A stretch of 64,000 nt of DNA from Thecaphora thlaspeos (Eukaryota; Basidiomycota; Ustilaginomycetes; Urocystidales; Glomosporiaceae), in the NCBI GenBank assembly GCA_900291925.1, contig UWYS01000016.1, positions 186,001-250,000 of the forward strand. The letters run 5' to 3'. Below are positions 1 to 9,920 of this stretch, in pieces (positions within the stretch are counted from its first letter, which is position 1; each line of letters starts with the position of its first letter). The notes beneath the pieces are model-generated. The model was given only the letters and a program-made list of their open reading frames with translations, was not told the origin of the DNA and searched no databases. The translations under genes and the position numbers were made by a program.

Positions 1-246
1 CGATCAGTCTCAAGATCCAGAGGGTGTGTGAGAGGGAGAGGGAAGGGGGGGGAAGAGGGAGAGACGGCGTCCAGAGGTATAGATGTATGACCGATCGGAA
101 AAGCAGAGGCTGAAAGAGCAGAGGTGTCGTTCCTGAACTTGCCATTTGGCGATGGTATAAGGATAAGGAGACGGGAATACCGAACGGGTACACGTAACGG
201 ACGGCCAGATGGAAGGACAGGACAGAACAGGACAGGACGGGCGCTC

Positions 247-3200
247 TCACTCGTCCGATCCAGTCCCGACGATGCCGGACGTGACGTCGACGCCAAACAG
301 GTCGATGGGCTGGAAGGGAGCCATCGAGATGCGGAACTCGGCCGCCTTGGCGCGAGCGCCCGACGAGACGGGCGACGAGGCGGTCGAGGATGACGTCGAC
401 GATGAGCTCGATGACGACGTCGGCGGAGAACGATAGCGAGAGTTTGAGCCAGTCGTGGCGACGTATTGACCTTCAGAAGAGGGTGAAGCGTGCGCTTTTG
501 AGCTCATTTTGGTGCTGCGTAGTGATGCGTCGACGTGCGAGCTGTGGCCGTTGATGCGGTCAGCCCTCATAGGCGATCGAGGCGTCGTAGGCGACGAAGG
601 ATTCGACTCGCTCCGCCGTTCGGACTTGATAGGTCGAGAGAAGCGTCCGCTCCCTCGCGAAGGCGGAGACGACGACGAGCTAACAGCAGAAGACCCGACC
701 TTGGTACGGATGGGCGAGCCGAGCGCAGCGATCTGGTCCAGTCCAGAGTCGACCGAGGCCGGAGTAGACGAGATCGTCGGGATGTTCGGCCTTTTGATCC
801 CGCCTACGGCGCTGGCGCGCGGGGTGCTCTGGCCATCGTCGAGTCCGTCGAGCTCACGGGCGTTGCTGCGAGGGGTCTTCGAGACCCTTGCGTCGCTGCC
901 ACCGTCGCTACTGCTACCGGCGCTGCTGGCAGCCTGGGCATCTTGCAAATCCTTTAGAACACGGTCGACGTGGAGCATCTCCTGCATCATAGCCGAGGCC
1001 GACGACGGCAGGGGAAAGTCGACATCGTCGCCGCCGTTGCCGTCATCACCACGTCCCCCTTGCCTCTGCAGGTCGAGGCTGTCGACCCAGTTGGCCATGT
1101 CTGGGTCCCCCTCGCCCTCCAGCTCGGGCTGGTCGGCGACCTCCCAGCCTTCAAAGGCGTCCAGCTGACGGATCAAGCTCCGGCGCCGCGGGTCGGACGC
1201 GACAGACGAGCGCTTGCTGCTGAGACCACCGGAGCTGTTGAGCCGCGAGGTGCGTTTCGGCTGCTGCTGCTGCTGCGACATTGACTGCTGCTGCGATGAT
1301 CCTCCCCCCCGTCTTCGCAAAGAACTCTTCTTCCTCAGAATCGCCTCCTCAGCATCGGCCAGGGCGAACGCCCTCTGGACACTGTTCCGCTTGGATTCAG
1401 GCGGCGAGAAGCGCGAGCGTTCCTCCTCGATTACAGCCGCGGTGGTCGGTGAGAAGCGGTACGAGCTCGGCGGCGGTGGTGGCGCACCGGATCGCAACGC
1501 GTTATCGCCGCTCTGATACTGCTGCTGCTGCTGCTGCTTCTGCTGCTGTTGCTGCTCGCTGCGCTTGATCAGGCTGTCGAACTGGCTCGACCGACGCGGG
1601 TCCAGCTCGGCCCAGTCGAGCGAGCGCCAAGTGCTCTGGTCCAGCTCTTCGCTATCCTTCTGGCCTTCAAGCTGGGGCGGGGACCAAGCGTCGCTAGAGC
1701 TGCCGCCCTCCGGGCGTCTGCCTTTGTCGGGAGCACCGCTCGCTGCCGTCCTAGGCGACTGCACAGACGCGCTACCCGGCGATTCGAGCGAATTCCGCTT
1801 CGACGGAGGCTGCTTGCCTCGCGGCGGGGTCGACGGCGACATGGGGAAGTCGTAGCGCGAATCCTGGGGCGGCGAGTTGGCATTCGGTCGGCCGCCGCTG
1901 CTGCCGCTTCTGAGCTGTCCTACAGCCTGCTTGTTGTCGTCGAGCGCAAGAGTGTCTCGCTTGCGCATCACGCTGCCGCGCCTCCCGACATTACCGCTGG
2001 GGCTGGCCTTGCTGGCCGCTGAGAAGATCGTGATCCGCTTGAACGCGCGCGAGGTCCGCTTCGTCGTCGAGGCTGATGGCGGTTGCTGCGGTTGTTGCTG
2101 CTTATCGGCCGCGACGGCCCGCTTCCGCTCCTTGGCCAAGGCCTTCTCCGCGGCCTTGCGCGCCTTGTTGTCGTGCTCGCGCACCATCTTGTCAATCTTC
2201 TCGAGCTCCTTGATTAGCGCCATCTCCTCCTTCTCTCGCGCCTTGAGCTCCTTTTTAGTGAGCGGCCGTGTGGCCAGCGTCGGCGTCTCGGGAGGCGATG
2301 GAGGCCCAGCGTTGGGGTTGAACAGCTTTCCGCGGTCGGAAGGTCCGCCCGGGAGCGACTCCCTCGACGAACTCGGCAGCGACCCAGTCGACTCGTAGCC
2401 GGTCGAGTAGACGATGGGATGTTCCTCGGGCGCGTTGGGCGACCGCGGCGTCAACGGCATCGGATCCCAAAGCGCGGCTGCCGGCGCCGGCGCCCGGGAC
2501 GAGTCAAGGCTTTTCCTGCCGAACAGTGAGGGGAACGACGACTTCTTTGGCCTCTTGCTCGTCGGGCTGCCGATGGTGCCCGACGAAACCGTGGTGCTGG
2601 TGACACCATCCGGCGCCGCTCGAGAGGGGGCGGCACCGTCGTGCTCGTTTGCGACCCCGTCGAGGCTGCTGGCCACCGAGGCGGAAGAGGCCAGCTCTGC
2701 CGTCGCGACCTCGTGGCCGAGATCGATGAGCGGCGTCAGCTTCTTCCTGCTGGTCTTTGCCGCCTTCTTTGCCGCCCGGTCTGCCTGCTGACTGGCATGC
2801 TTTGCCTTGGCAAAGACGTAGCTGCGGCACTTGTCTGCCGGGACCTCGAGCTCAATGTGGACCTGCTCACCGTCCTCCTCGCACGCGGTGATGACGACGT
2901 CTGGAATGCTGAAGTGGGAGCGCTGGCGCGTGTGCCGCCCGCCTAGGACGCCGTTGCTGGTCTCGATGCGGTGGAGGACGTGCGGCGAAATAGCGCGCGC
3001 CGACTTGCTCGACGTCAGCCGGTCGAGGGGCAGCGAGCTGGATCGCTCGTGCTGATAGACGTCAGGCCCGCTGTCGTCGGAGAACTCGGACCCTAACTTG
3101 ACGTCGTCGCGCTCGGACGGGAAGGTGAAGCCGGCGGCGCGATCGTTGCTCTCGGATTGGACCCGCCGCGCCTCCTGCAACGTCCTGCGAGCGCCTCGAG

Positions 3201-3399
3201 GCAGGGTGCTGGGCGGGCTGTCGGGGGCTGGCTGGCTGACCGACCTCATCGACGTGAGAGAGCTTGGGCCGCGCGAGGGCGCAGAAGAGACGGCGGGAGC
3301 GGTGGCATCCTGGCCCTTTGACGACTTGCCTAGACGGAAGATGGAGAGTTTTGACTTCTTTTGCTGCTGCGGCTGCTGTTCCCTCGAGACGAAGACCAT
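247..3399 (-). CDS. Large disordered Ser/Gln-rich protein, function unknown
   Basis: A single open frame of 1050 codons runs from an ATG at 3399 to a TGA at 247. I do not recognise the family. Most of the protein is low complexity: Ser/Pro/Arg-rich stretches, polyglutamine runs around 1517-1557 and 1263-1300, and a Lys/Glu/Ala-rich segment near 2130-2240 that looks like a short charged helix. The most ordered-looking part lies near residues 165-200 (about 2800-2905), where hydrophobic and acidic residues alternate (a motif reading IPDVVITACEEDGEQ). The C-terminus (about 250-340) is also less repetitive, with a segment FRISMAPFQPIDLFGV that may be a conserved docking motif. There is no signal peptide or membrane segment. 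It may be a scaffold or signalling substrate, but that is a guess. The long uninterrupted frame and GC-ending codons support it being real. Confidence 0.75.
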   Translation of the reverse strand: MVFVSREQQPQQQKKSKLSIFRLGKSSKGQDATAPAVSSAPSRGPSSLTSMRSVSQPAPDSPPSTLPRGARRTLQEARRVQSESNDRAAGFTFPSERDDVKLGSEFSDDSGPDVYQHERSSSLPLDRLTSSKSARAISPHVLHRIETSNGVLGGRHTRQRSHFSIPDVVITACEEDGEQVHIELEVPADKCRSYVFAKAKHASQQADRAAKKAAKTSRKKLTPLIDLGHEVATAELASSASVASSLDGVANEHDGAAPSRAAPDGVTSTTVSSGTIGSPTSKRPKKSSFPSLFGRKSLDSSRAPAPAAALWDPMPLTPRSPNAPEEHPIVYSTGYESTGSLPSSSRESLPGGPSDRGKLFNPNAGPPSPPETPTLATRPLTKKELKAREKEEMALIKELEKIDKMVREHDNKARKAAEKALAKERKRAVAADKQQQPQQPPSASTTKRTSRAFKRITIFSAASKASPSGNVGRRGSVMRKRDTLALDDNKQAVGQLRSGSSGGRPNANSPPQDSRYDFPMSPSTPPRGKQPPSKRNSLESPGSASVQSPRTAASGAPDKGRRPEGGSSSDAWSPPQLEGQKDSEELDQSTWRSLDWAELDPRRSSQFDSLIKRSEQQQQQKQQQQQQYQSGDNALRSGAPPPPPSSYRFSPTTAAVIEEERSRFSPPESKRNSVQRAFALADAEEAILRKKSSLRRRGGGSSQQQSMSQQQQQPKRTSRLNSSGGLSSKRSSVASDPRRRSLIRQLDAFEGWEVADQPELEGEGDPDMANWVDSLDLQRQGGRGDDGNGGDDVDFPLPSSASAMMQEMLHVDRVLKDLQDAQAASSAGSSSDGGSDARVSKTPRSNARELDGLDDGQSTPRASAVGGIKRPNIPTISSTPASVDSGLDQIAALGSPIRTKVGSSAVSSSSSPPSRGSGRFSRPIKSERRSESNPSSPTTPRSPMRADRINGHSSHVDASLRSTKMSSKAHASPSSEGQYVATTGSNSRYRSPPTSSSSSSSTSSSTASSPVSSGARAKAAEFRISMAPFQPIDLFGVDVTSGIVGTGSDE

Positions 3400-4027
3400 G
3401 GCTGCGCCCGATCGGCGTGGGGCCTAGAGGGAGGCCGCGACGGTAGACGGTGTTGTGTCGAACGCGTCTGGATCAGAAAGGGGTTCGTCCTATGAGGTCT
3501 CCTTAGGCGAAGGGCGAGTGGCGTGAGCTCGGGGCGTTCCGTGGCCGGACCGCGCGATGAAGCGAAACTCGACGAACTACCCTGTCTGGTCGCGCACTGT
3601 CCTGCAAGGGTAGAGCGATCAACTCGAGGACGTTAAGATGAGCGGCTGAGACACTGATCGGCTGGTCACGGGTCCGGCGGTGGATCAAGGACGGCGCAAG
3701 CCAGCTCCACCTTGGTGATATTCCGTCCGGTGTGGGTCCAAGCGAGAGGAAGGTTGTCGCTGGACGGGGTGATTGGGCTGGTGGGACGTAGATAGCTAGC
3801 TGGCAGGCAGGCAGACAGGCGGGTAGGCTGACTGGCTGAAGTAAGCAGCTTGTTAGAGAGCGTAACGGGACGCGGCGGACAGGAGAGAAGGAGAGCAGGG
3901 GTGGCTGAGAAGATGGTGCAGCGCTTGCAAGGGTAAGCAACAAGTAGGAGCAGCGTCGACGGGCATGTAGGTGAGGACGCGTGACGGATGCAGTGAACAG
4001 GAAGCCGTTGGTGGCTGTGGCAGTGAC

Positions 4028-4054
4028 GGTGGTGGTGGTGGTGGTGGTGGTGGT
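4028..4054. repeat. GGT trinucleotide microsatellite (9 copies)
   Basis: Nine consecutive GGT units lie in the putative promoter or leader of the upstream minus-strand gene. On the minus strand it reads ACC repeats. It produces artefactual poly-His, poly-Pro and poly-Thr frames. Confidence 0.9.
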
Positions 4055-4430
4055 GGGAAGGGAGGGCGGAGGCAGCCCGGTGCATGGATCAAAGGCCGGT
4101 AAAGGGAGGCAGGCAGGAGAGCGGGAAGGTGGGTGTGAGCGAGGAAAAGCAGGGACGATACGCAGACACGGATAGGGTGCGGAGCTGTGCGGCCACAGCA
4201 CGAGATCTTGACAGACCGCGCTTCGGCTCCAGCTTGAGCTCGTCTGAGCAGGCGCGCTGGCTGGCTGGCAAGCGGAGGTCGCTCGAGCAGATCCAGCAGA
4301 AACGACGGACGGCGCCGACGTAGGGCCAGCCGGAGGATCCCCGTGCGGTGACGTCGCAGGGGTGGGCGCCAGCTTCTGGCAGGACAAAGGGAGGGAAGGA
4401 AGGGCGGCCGTCTTTCTTCCTCTCTTTTTG

Positions 4431-4454
4431 CCTGCCTGCCTGCCTGCCTGCCTG
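4431..4454. repeat. CCTG tetranucleotide microsatellite (6 copies)
   Basis: Six perfect CCTG units (CAGG on the other strand) lie in non-coding DNA. A related shorter CAGG-rich patch occurs at about 3800-3825. Confidence 0.9.
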
Positions 4455-5131
4455 ACTGCCCTTAGCTTCTTCTGTCCAGAGAAGTGAGGATATAGAGTGT
4501 GATAAGTTAGTAGTTCTTTCCTATCTCCTAGACTCGGCGTGCGAGGCGCCCCGTAGCGCGTCATAGGATGGCCCGAAGACTCTAGCGCACAGAGTGTAAC
4601 GATGGACTAAATAGACGAGCGACAGAAGGTTTAGTCGACATAGCGTGGGAACGCGACGCGAGGTGGCAAGGGACCGATCGTGGGTCTTGTCCGGTCTAAC
4701 CCCCTTTCTGCCTTCGCCCCTTGCATTCCACCGTCTTTGCCTTTCCCGTTTCATCTTTTACTTGTCCCTGCCAGAGCATCTCATCTCATCGTATCGTGCC
4801 TGCCTCATCTACGAAAAGAAAAAAGAAAAAGAAAAAAGGGGAACATGGGGGTTTATGTAGGATCGCTACAGAGTAGATCGGCACCTTCCTCTTCATGGCG
4901 GTCGAGTATCGCCTGCCACGAAGGACAAACCACGAATCAACTATGGGCTTGATTGGCGAGATGCAAATCTCGACAAGGACAAATGCCATCCCCGCCTCAT
5001 GTCGTCCTACGCCGCTTTCTTTGTGCCTTGATAGTACGTATTGTACTAACTAGACTGTACAGTACGCACTACGCTCGCTGAGATTCGGACCGAAAGTCAA
5101 CGCCCTCAACCTACGCCCACGCGCTGTAGCA

Positions 5132-6752
5132 CTACTTATACGTAGCCTTCAATCTACTCAGTGGTTCACCACCGGTCAACGTGATTCTCGCCAGATGACC
5201 GAACTCCTCCTTTCCACCTTGCTCTTCGTACTGCCTCCTCGCCGTATCGACATCTACACCTTTCCTCTTCAGCCTAGCTTCCAAGTCGCGCGGATCCATG
5301 GTGCGCTTGAGCAGAGTAGGGGAGAGGGGAAGAGGTTGGAGGATGCTGTGTTCGTCTGGTTGACTGAAGTAGGCCCTGCGATGTCGTTGTCGAGAACAGA
5401 ACACGAACGGCGAGGTATGCGGTCAGAGGGGAGTGAGAGAGTGGTAGGGAGAGAGGTGAAGCGAGCAAGCTTACATAGAATACCTCGATACAGCCTCTTC
5501 CTCCGACCGCGGCATGACGACTCGGTGTTGCGTCGAACGGAAGAGTCCAGCCGTCCAGAACCTATCCTCCTCGTCCAACGGATGTCAGTCTGTCGAACGT
5601 TCGCAGGCTGTCTCACGAGCCTCGCCGAGGTGGGTGTACTCACTCCATTGCATCTCCTACATTGACGACGATACACCCGCGTTGCGGTGCAATGTCGATC
5701 CACCCTCGCCCCTCCGACTGGACTTGTAGACCTCCTACGTCCTTTTGAAAGAGAAGCGTCACCGAGCCCTGCGAGCGTGCGCCCATCACGGAAGAGAGGT
5801 ATCAGTCACCTCCCCGCTTTCCTCTGCTCGCGCGACGACGCAAGTAGTCTCACTCACATAATCACTATGAGCCCCCGCTCTGATACTCTCCTCTCTCGCA
5901 TCCGTCGATGCAGGAGGATAATGTATCAGCCTCAACCTGTCGTGCGCGCCGTGATGGTTGCGTTTGAAGACATCCCTATCCTCCAACTGGAGCGCCTCTG
6001 CAAAGCCTTGTTGCACTCGATCGGCGATAGTCTTACACTGCTCGATGAAAGATGTCACAATGTCTTGGGAAGAAGAGAGGACGGGTGGCAGTGCTTGCGT
6101 CGGCGGCTGGAACAAAGGTGACTCGGAACGGCGTCCGACGGAGGTGGTGAGAAGCCGGGCGAGGTAGAAGGACTCCTTGAGGTCACCTGACGAGGCTTGC
6201 GACGGGTCGAGACTGCGGTGTGAGAGGAGTGACAGGGGGTAAGCGAGGGACGAGATGCGAAGGCATGGCAGAAGGACAGGGAGCGACGTACCTCTCGTGC
6301 TTTCTGCCAACGTCGACGAGTCATGATCGTTCAAAAGTCGTTCGAGGTAGAGCAAGTTCAGCAACCACCACACGCTTCCTCGTCCTCATGCTATCGTTTT
6401 CTCTCTCGTTAGGATGGCTAGGTACTCACATCGGCGTAAACCCCTATCCACTCTCCACACCGCCCACACGATCATTCATCAGCGACCTTCTCATACCTCG
6501 CCTGCCACTCCTCTCCTCACTCCGTCTGCTCGCCGTATTATTCTGTCGATCCACATATCGTCCCTTTTCCTGCTCGTCGCACGCGAAAAATTCTTTGGAG
6601 AGAGAAAAGATGCTTTCGATTTCGTCCAGAGAAATGCCGTGGTGTGAGAGGTAGAAGAACCTGTTCGTCGTGCACGCCTCGAGGATGGAGTCGCCAAGTG
6701 TGGGGGGAGGGGGGGGGGTAAGGGAAATGGTCGGGATCGTTGGAGTGGACAT
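5132..6752 (-). CDS. 2-oxoglutarate/Fe(II)-dependent oxygenase (isopenicillin N synthase-like), 7 exons
   Basis: Proposed exons on the minus strand: 6752-6534, 6443-6430, 6303-6292, 6212-5858, 5768-5644, 5561-5475, 5375-5132; about 351 aa. The N-terminal DIOX_N part (a motif ILEACTTNRFFYLSHHGI) and the 2OG-Fe(II) core are both present. The iron ligands are visible as H197-x-D199 in HSDYGSVTLLF and H254 in STQHRVV. The 2OG-binding R-x-S is R267/S269 in SRYSMAYF. Length is normal for the family. Exons 2 and 3 are microexons of 14 and 12 nt. They are needed to rebuild the expected NNTGFTPI...LDPSQ junction. The exon 1 donor appears to be GC rather than GT. Family members hydroxylate or desaturate small molecules; the substrate here cannot be told. 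The frame joins are consistent, so the call is firm although the small exons are less certain. Confidence 0.85.
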
Positions 6753-7119
6753 TGCAGTTGGTCAGGTCGGGGAGCGGACGGGATGAAGGGAAGAAGGAGG
6801 GATGCGGATAACGGAGGAACGGAGGGGAAGGAAGAAGATAAGAAGGGGCTTGTGGGGGTTACGGGTGGAAGCGGTGGGTCTGTGCGGAGGGAAACGTGAG
6901 TATCCCCTTGTAACGGCCGGCGCTCTCTGAACCGGCAGCGCAGCAAGAGTTTGAAGCTCACATCTCCAGCCATGCATCGTCGACACGGACAGGCGGCACT
7001 CGCCAGCAGCAAGCGGGCCCTGCATCTCGTATTCCAAAGTTATTCACCAAGAGCTAGAGCGAGCCGCACACGCTGCGGTCGGGCTATGAGCTACGACCCA
7101 CTATCCCGCGGACATTCCA
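6753..7119. other. Promoter region of the oxygenase gene and 3' flank of NSP1
   Basis: This gene-free stretch of about 370 bases lies between two minus-strand genes. It starts with a G-rich patch at about 6703-6718 (overlapping the oxygenase start) followed by purine-rich sequence. No TATA box is obvious. Confidence 0.5.
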
Positions 7120-9295
7120 CTACTGCGCGATCTGACCCCTCCTTAGACCCTCGATCTTGTCCCGCAGGTTACCGCTGCTCTCATCAATCCACTTGAGGCT
7201 GGTGAGGTGGGCGTTGAGGATGCTAGCAATCTGCCCGACCGGATCCTCGCTGGCGGCCGCCCCGTTGGCCTTGCCTCCCACCTTGAGCGCTCCCAGGCTG
7301 GCATCCTCGACGTTGGTCGCCGCAGCATTCGAAGACGAGCCGTGCGGCGACGAGAGCGAGTTGACCTCGCCGATCATCGACGAGAGGTTGCGCGAGATGT
7401 TGTCGAGCTGCGCGTTGAGCGTCTCGGCCAGCGCGTAGGCCTTTTCGCGCTCGACATCGGCCGCGCCGGCCTCGGCGGCGTTGCCGCGAAGTGACGAGCC
7501 GTACTGCGACACGTTGCCGCCGCCCTGGATGCCAGAGAGCAGGTCGCCGATCTGCGACTCGTACCCATCGAGCAGCGAAGAGAACTCGGTCTGCTGCTGT
7601 TCGACGTAGTCGAGCGTCTGTTCGATGCCCGTCTGGCGTTCCTCGGCTTGTGTCAGCGTCGTCAGCAGCTTCGAGATCTGCGGCGGTCAAGGTGAGATGA
7701 ATAAGGCAGGCAGTACAAGTCTCTTATCAGTCAGCCATGGCCTGAAGGATGGAAGTGAAGTCCGCTCAGCATACACCGCAGCGATGACTCACCTCGTCTC
7801 CTCCTTGGAGCAGCACGCGGTCCCACGCCGCTACCTCGCCAGCCTGCTTGGAGAACTCCTTGACGGCCGAATCGAGCTCGGCGCTCCACTTGTTGACAAT
7901 CTCGTCCATGCTCTTTCCCCTGAGCAGCGAAGGAGCAGCGACGGGAGCGGGCGCTGCGGCGGGCGCAGCCGACGTCGCCGGGGCCGCAGTGGTCTTGGGA
8001 GCTCCGAATCCGCTGATGATAGTAGCGGACGAAGTCGATGAAGCTCCAGCGGTGGGAGCGGCAGCGGAAGTAGAAGGTGTGGGTGCAGCGGTCGTCCCCG
8101 CTGTGGTGGATGTCGTCGACTCGGCGGGCTTGTTGCCGAAGCTGAAGAGCCCGCCGGCAGGCTTGGGAGGGGCAGCAGCAGCGGCAGGGGCAGCAGCCGA
8201 TGCGGTCGAGGTTGTCGATGGTGTCGCCGGCTTGACGAAGGAAAAGCCTCCGGCTGCCGGAGCGGGTGCAGCTGTTGTTGTCGTCGTCGTCGAGCTGGCG
8301 GGTGCGCTGGTCTCGGAAGCCTTGGGCGCGAAAGGGTTGGCGGCGGATGTTGAGGACAAGGCTGTGGCACCGGCACCGTTGTTGGTGGTGTTGGCAGCGC
8401 CTCCGAAGCTGAAGCCACCACCGGCCATGCTAGGCGCTGCCGTGACCAGGTTTGAGGAGTCTGTGCCCGTTGTGGTGCTGCTGCCGCCCGGCGTGAAGCC
8501 CCCGAGCCCTCCAGCCGCAGGCTTCTTGTCGCCAGACGCAGTAGCGGCACCTCCGCCAAACGAGAAGCCGCCAGTCGAGGCAGGAGCAGCCGCCGCGGGG
8601 GCCGACGCCGAGGATGTCGCAGCGCCGCCAAAGCGGAAGCCTCCCGTCGAGGCGCCTGCAGCTGGCGCGGGCGAAGCTGGTTTGTTCTGGCCAAAGAGGC
8701 CGCCGCCGAAGCCACCGGAAGCGGGAGCAGCGGCGGCGGGGGCGGCGCCGCCAAAGAGATTGGTAGGGGGCTGTCCAGCTGGTGTGGTGGTGCCGGTCGC
8801 AGGTGTGGATGAGCCACCTAGCTTAAAACCGCCGCCGGATGATGCGCCGCCAAAGGAGAATCCGCCAGTAGAGGGTGCTGCGCCCGGAGTGGTGGTGCCG
8901 GAAGCGGCAGCGGGTTTTGCGCCGCCGAACGAGAAGCCACCAGAGGCAGGAGCGGCGGGGGTGATGCCTGCGCCGCCGCCAAAGAGGCTACCGCCGCCTC
9001 CGGTGTTGCCAAATGTGGTGGTGCCGGAGCTGAAAGTCTGTCCAAAGAGGCTGGCTCCTGCTAAAGAAGGGAGTGCGGGATGGTCTCGGTGTGAGCTCTG
9101 ATCGTGTACAGACGATGGCTGAATGAGAGTGACGGGGTGGGGAGGCGGGTCGTGCTTACCTTGTGTGTTGTTGGGTTGTGCGGGTGTGGTGGATGCTGCG
9201 CCGCCCAAGGAGAAGGGTTTGGGGGCATTGTTTGTGGTGCCGCCGCCCGCTGATGGCGCTGAGCCAAAGGAGAAGCCGGTGCCACCGAACGACAT
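7120..9295 (-). CDS. NSP1: FG-repeat nucleoporin NSP1/NUP62
   Basis: Three exons: 9295-9160, 9057-7793, 7677-7120, giving about 652 aa. The N-terminal two thirds are an FG domain with many FSFG, GGFSFGG and SLFG units separated by Ala/Thr/Ser/Pro spacers. Such domains form the permeability barrier of the nuclear pore. From about residue 428 (SMDEIVNKWSAELDSAVKEF) the protein turns into the Nsp1 C-terminal coiled coil. This anchors it in the Nsp1-Nup57-Nup49 channel complex and, in yeast, in the Nup82 complex. The coiled coil runs on through exon 3 (ISKLLTTLTQAEERQTGIEQ). Both introns have GTGAGT or GTAAGC donors and CAG acceptors and keep frame. The gene is divergent from BFR2. The long antisense open frame across the FG region is a shadow. 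Confidence 0.95.
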
Positions 9296-9920
9296 GGTGA
9301 TGGAGTGGTGTGGGGATGTGGAAGTGTATGCGTGTACGGGGGTAGTAAGTTGTGTGTGCGGAGGGAGGCGAAGGAGTGAGCGAGGAGGAGGAGGAGGAGG
9401 AGCGGTGGCGGGTGTGCGTGGCGTGTGTGTGGTGCAATGGCGTGTGATGGGGTCGAGGATGGCGAGCAGAGCAAGAGAGGAGCGAAGGAAATCAGAATCG
9501 GCGCGCGCTCAAGCCAGCCTCTCTGGCCTCTGTGGCCGCCCGCTCGCAGCGTGGCTGGCGGAACCGAGTGCGACGGAGGGCGCCCACTTGTGACTCTCGA
9601 GCAGAGTATGTACAGTAGTAGTAGTTGTTGTTGCTGTTGTTATTTCGTTTGTTAAGTAGGGCCGATCCAAGCTCACTGGCTTATGCAGCCCCCGTCAATT
9701 GGTAGTTAGTCGCCTTCCGCAACCCGAGCAGCGAGCGTGCTTTTGGCGGATTTTTTTGGTGGCGCCCCCATTTTTTCGTGTTTCGCCAGGTGCTTCTCAA
9801 TTCTGAATCGCCCCCTCTTCCGCCTCGCACCACCATCACCCCTCTCACCCGCTTCGCCATTACAGTCAACCCCTTCGCTCCCTCACTCTACCGTCACGCC
9901 AGTCAGGAAGCGCCCCAGCT
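9296..9920. promoter_or_regulatory. Divergent promoter between NSP1 and BFR2
   Basis: This 625-bp non-coding stretch separates two genes that start in opposite directions. The NSP1 side is rich in GTGTGTG/GGAG repeats (about 9300-9430). The BFR2 side ends in a C/T-rich leader (9790-9900) typical of fungal transcription start regions. No TATA box is evident. Shared regulation of the two genes is an inference from the layout only. Confidence 0.5.

Larger units (their letters stand above)
3400..5131. other. Gene-free stretch between the disordered protein gene and the oxygenase gene
   Basis: This 1.7-kb stretch lies upstream of the minus-strand gene ending at 3399 and downstream of the oxygenase gene. 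It probably holds the former's promoter and 5' leader and the latter's 3' end. It contains a GGT trinucleotide array, a CCTG tetranucleotide array and a purine-rich patch near 4811-4840. Open frames here are Ser/Pro-rich and driven by the repeats; none resembles a known protein. Confidence 0.5.

Noticed and set aside
3503..4564. A 353-codon minus-strand open frame
   Set aside because: It is Ser/Pro/Thr-rich, driven by GGT and CCTG repeats, and has no family character. It lies in the promoter or leader region of the next gene.
7848..9101. A 417-codon plus-strand open frame
   Set aside because: It is the antisense shadow of the FG-repeat region of NSP1, with repeated Pro/Ala/Val units mirroring the FG spacers.
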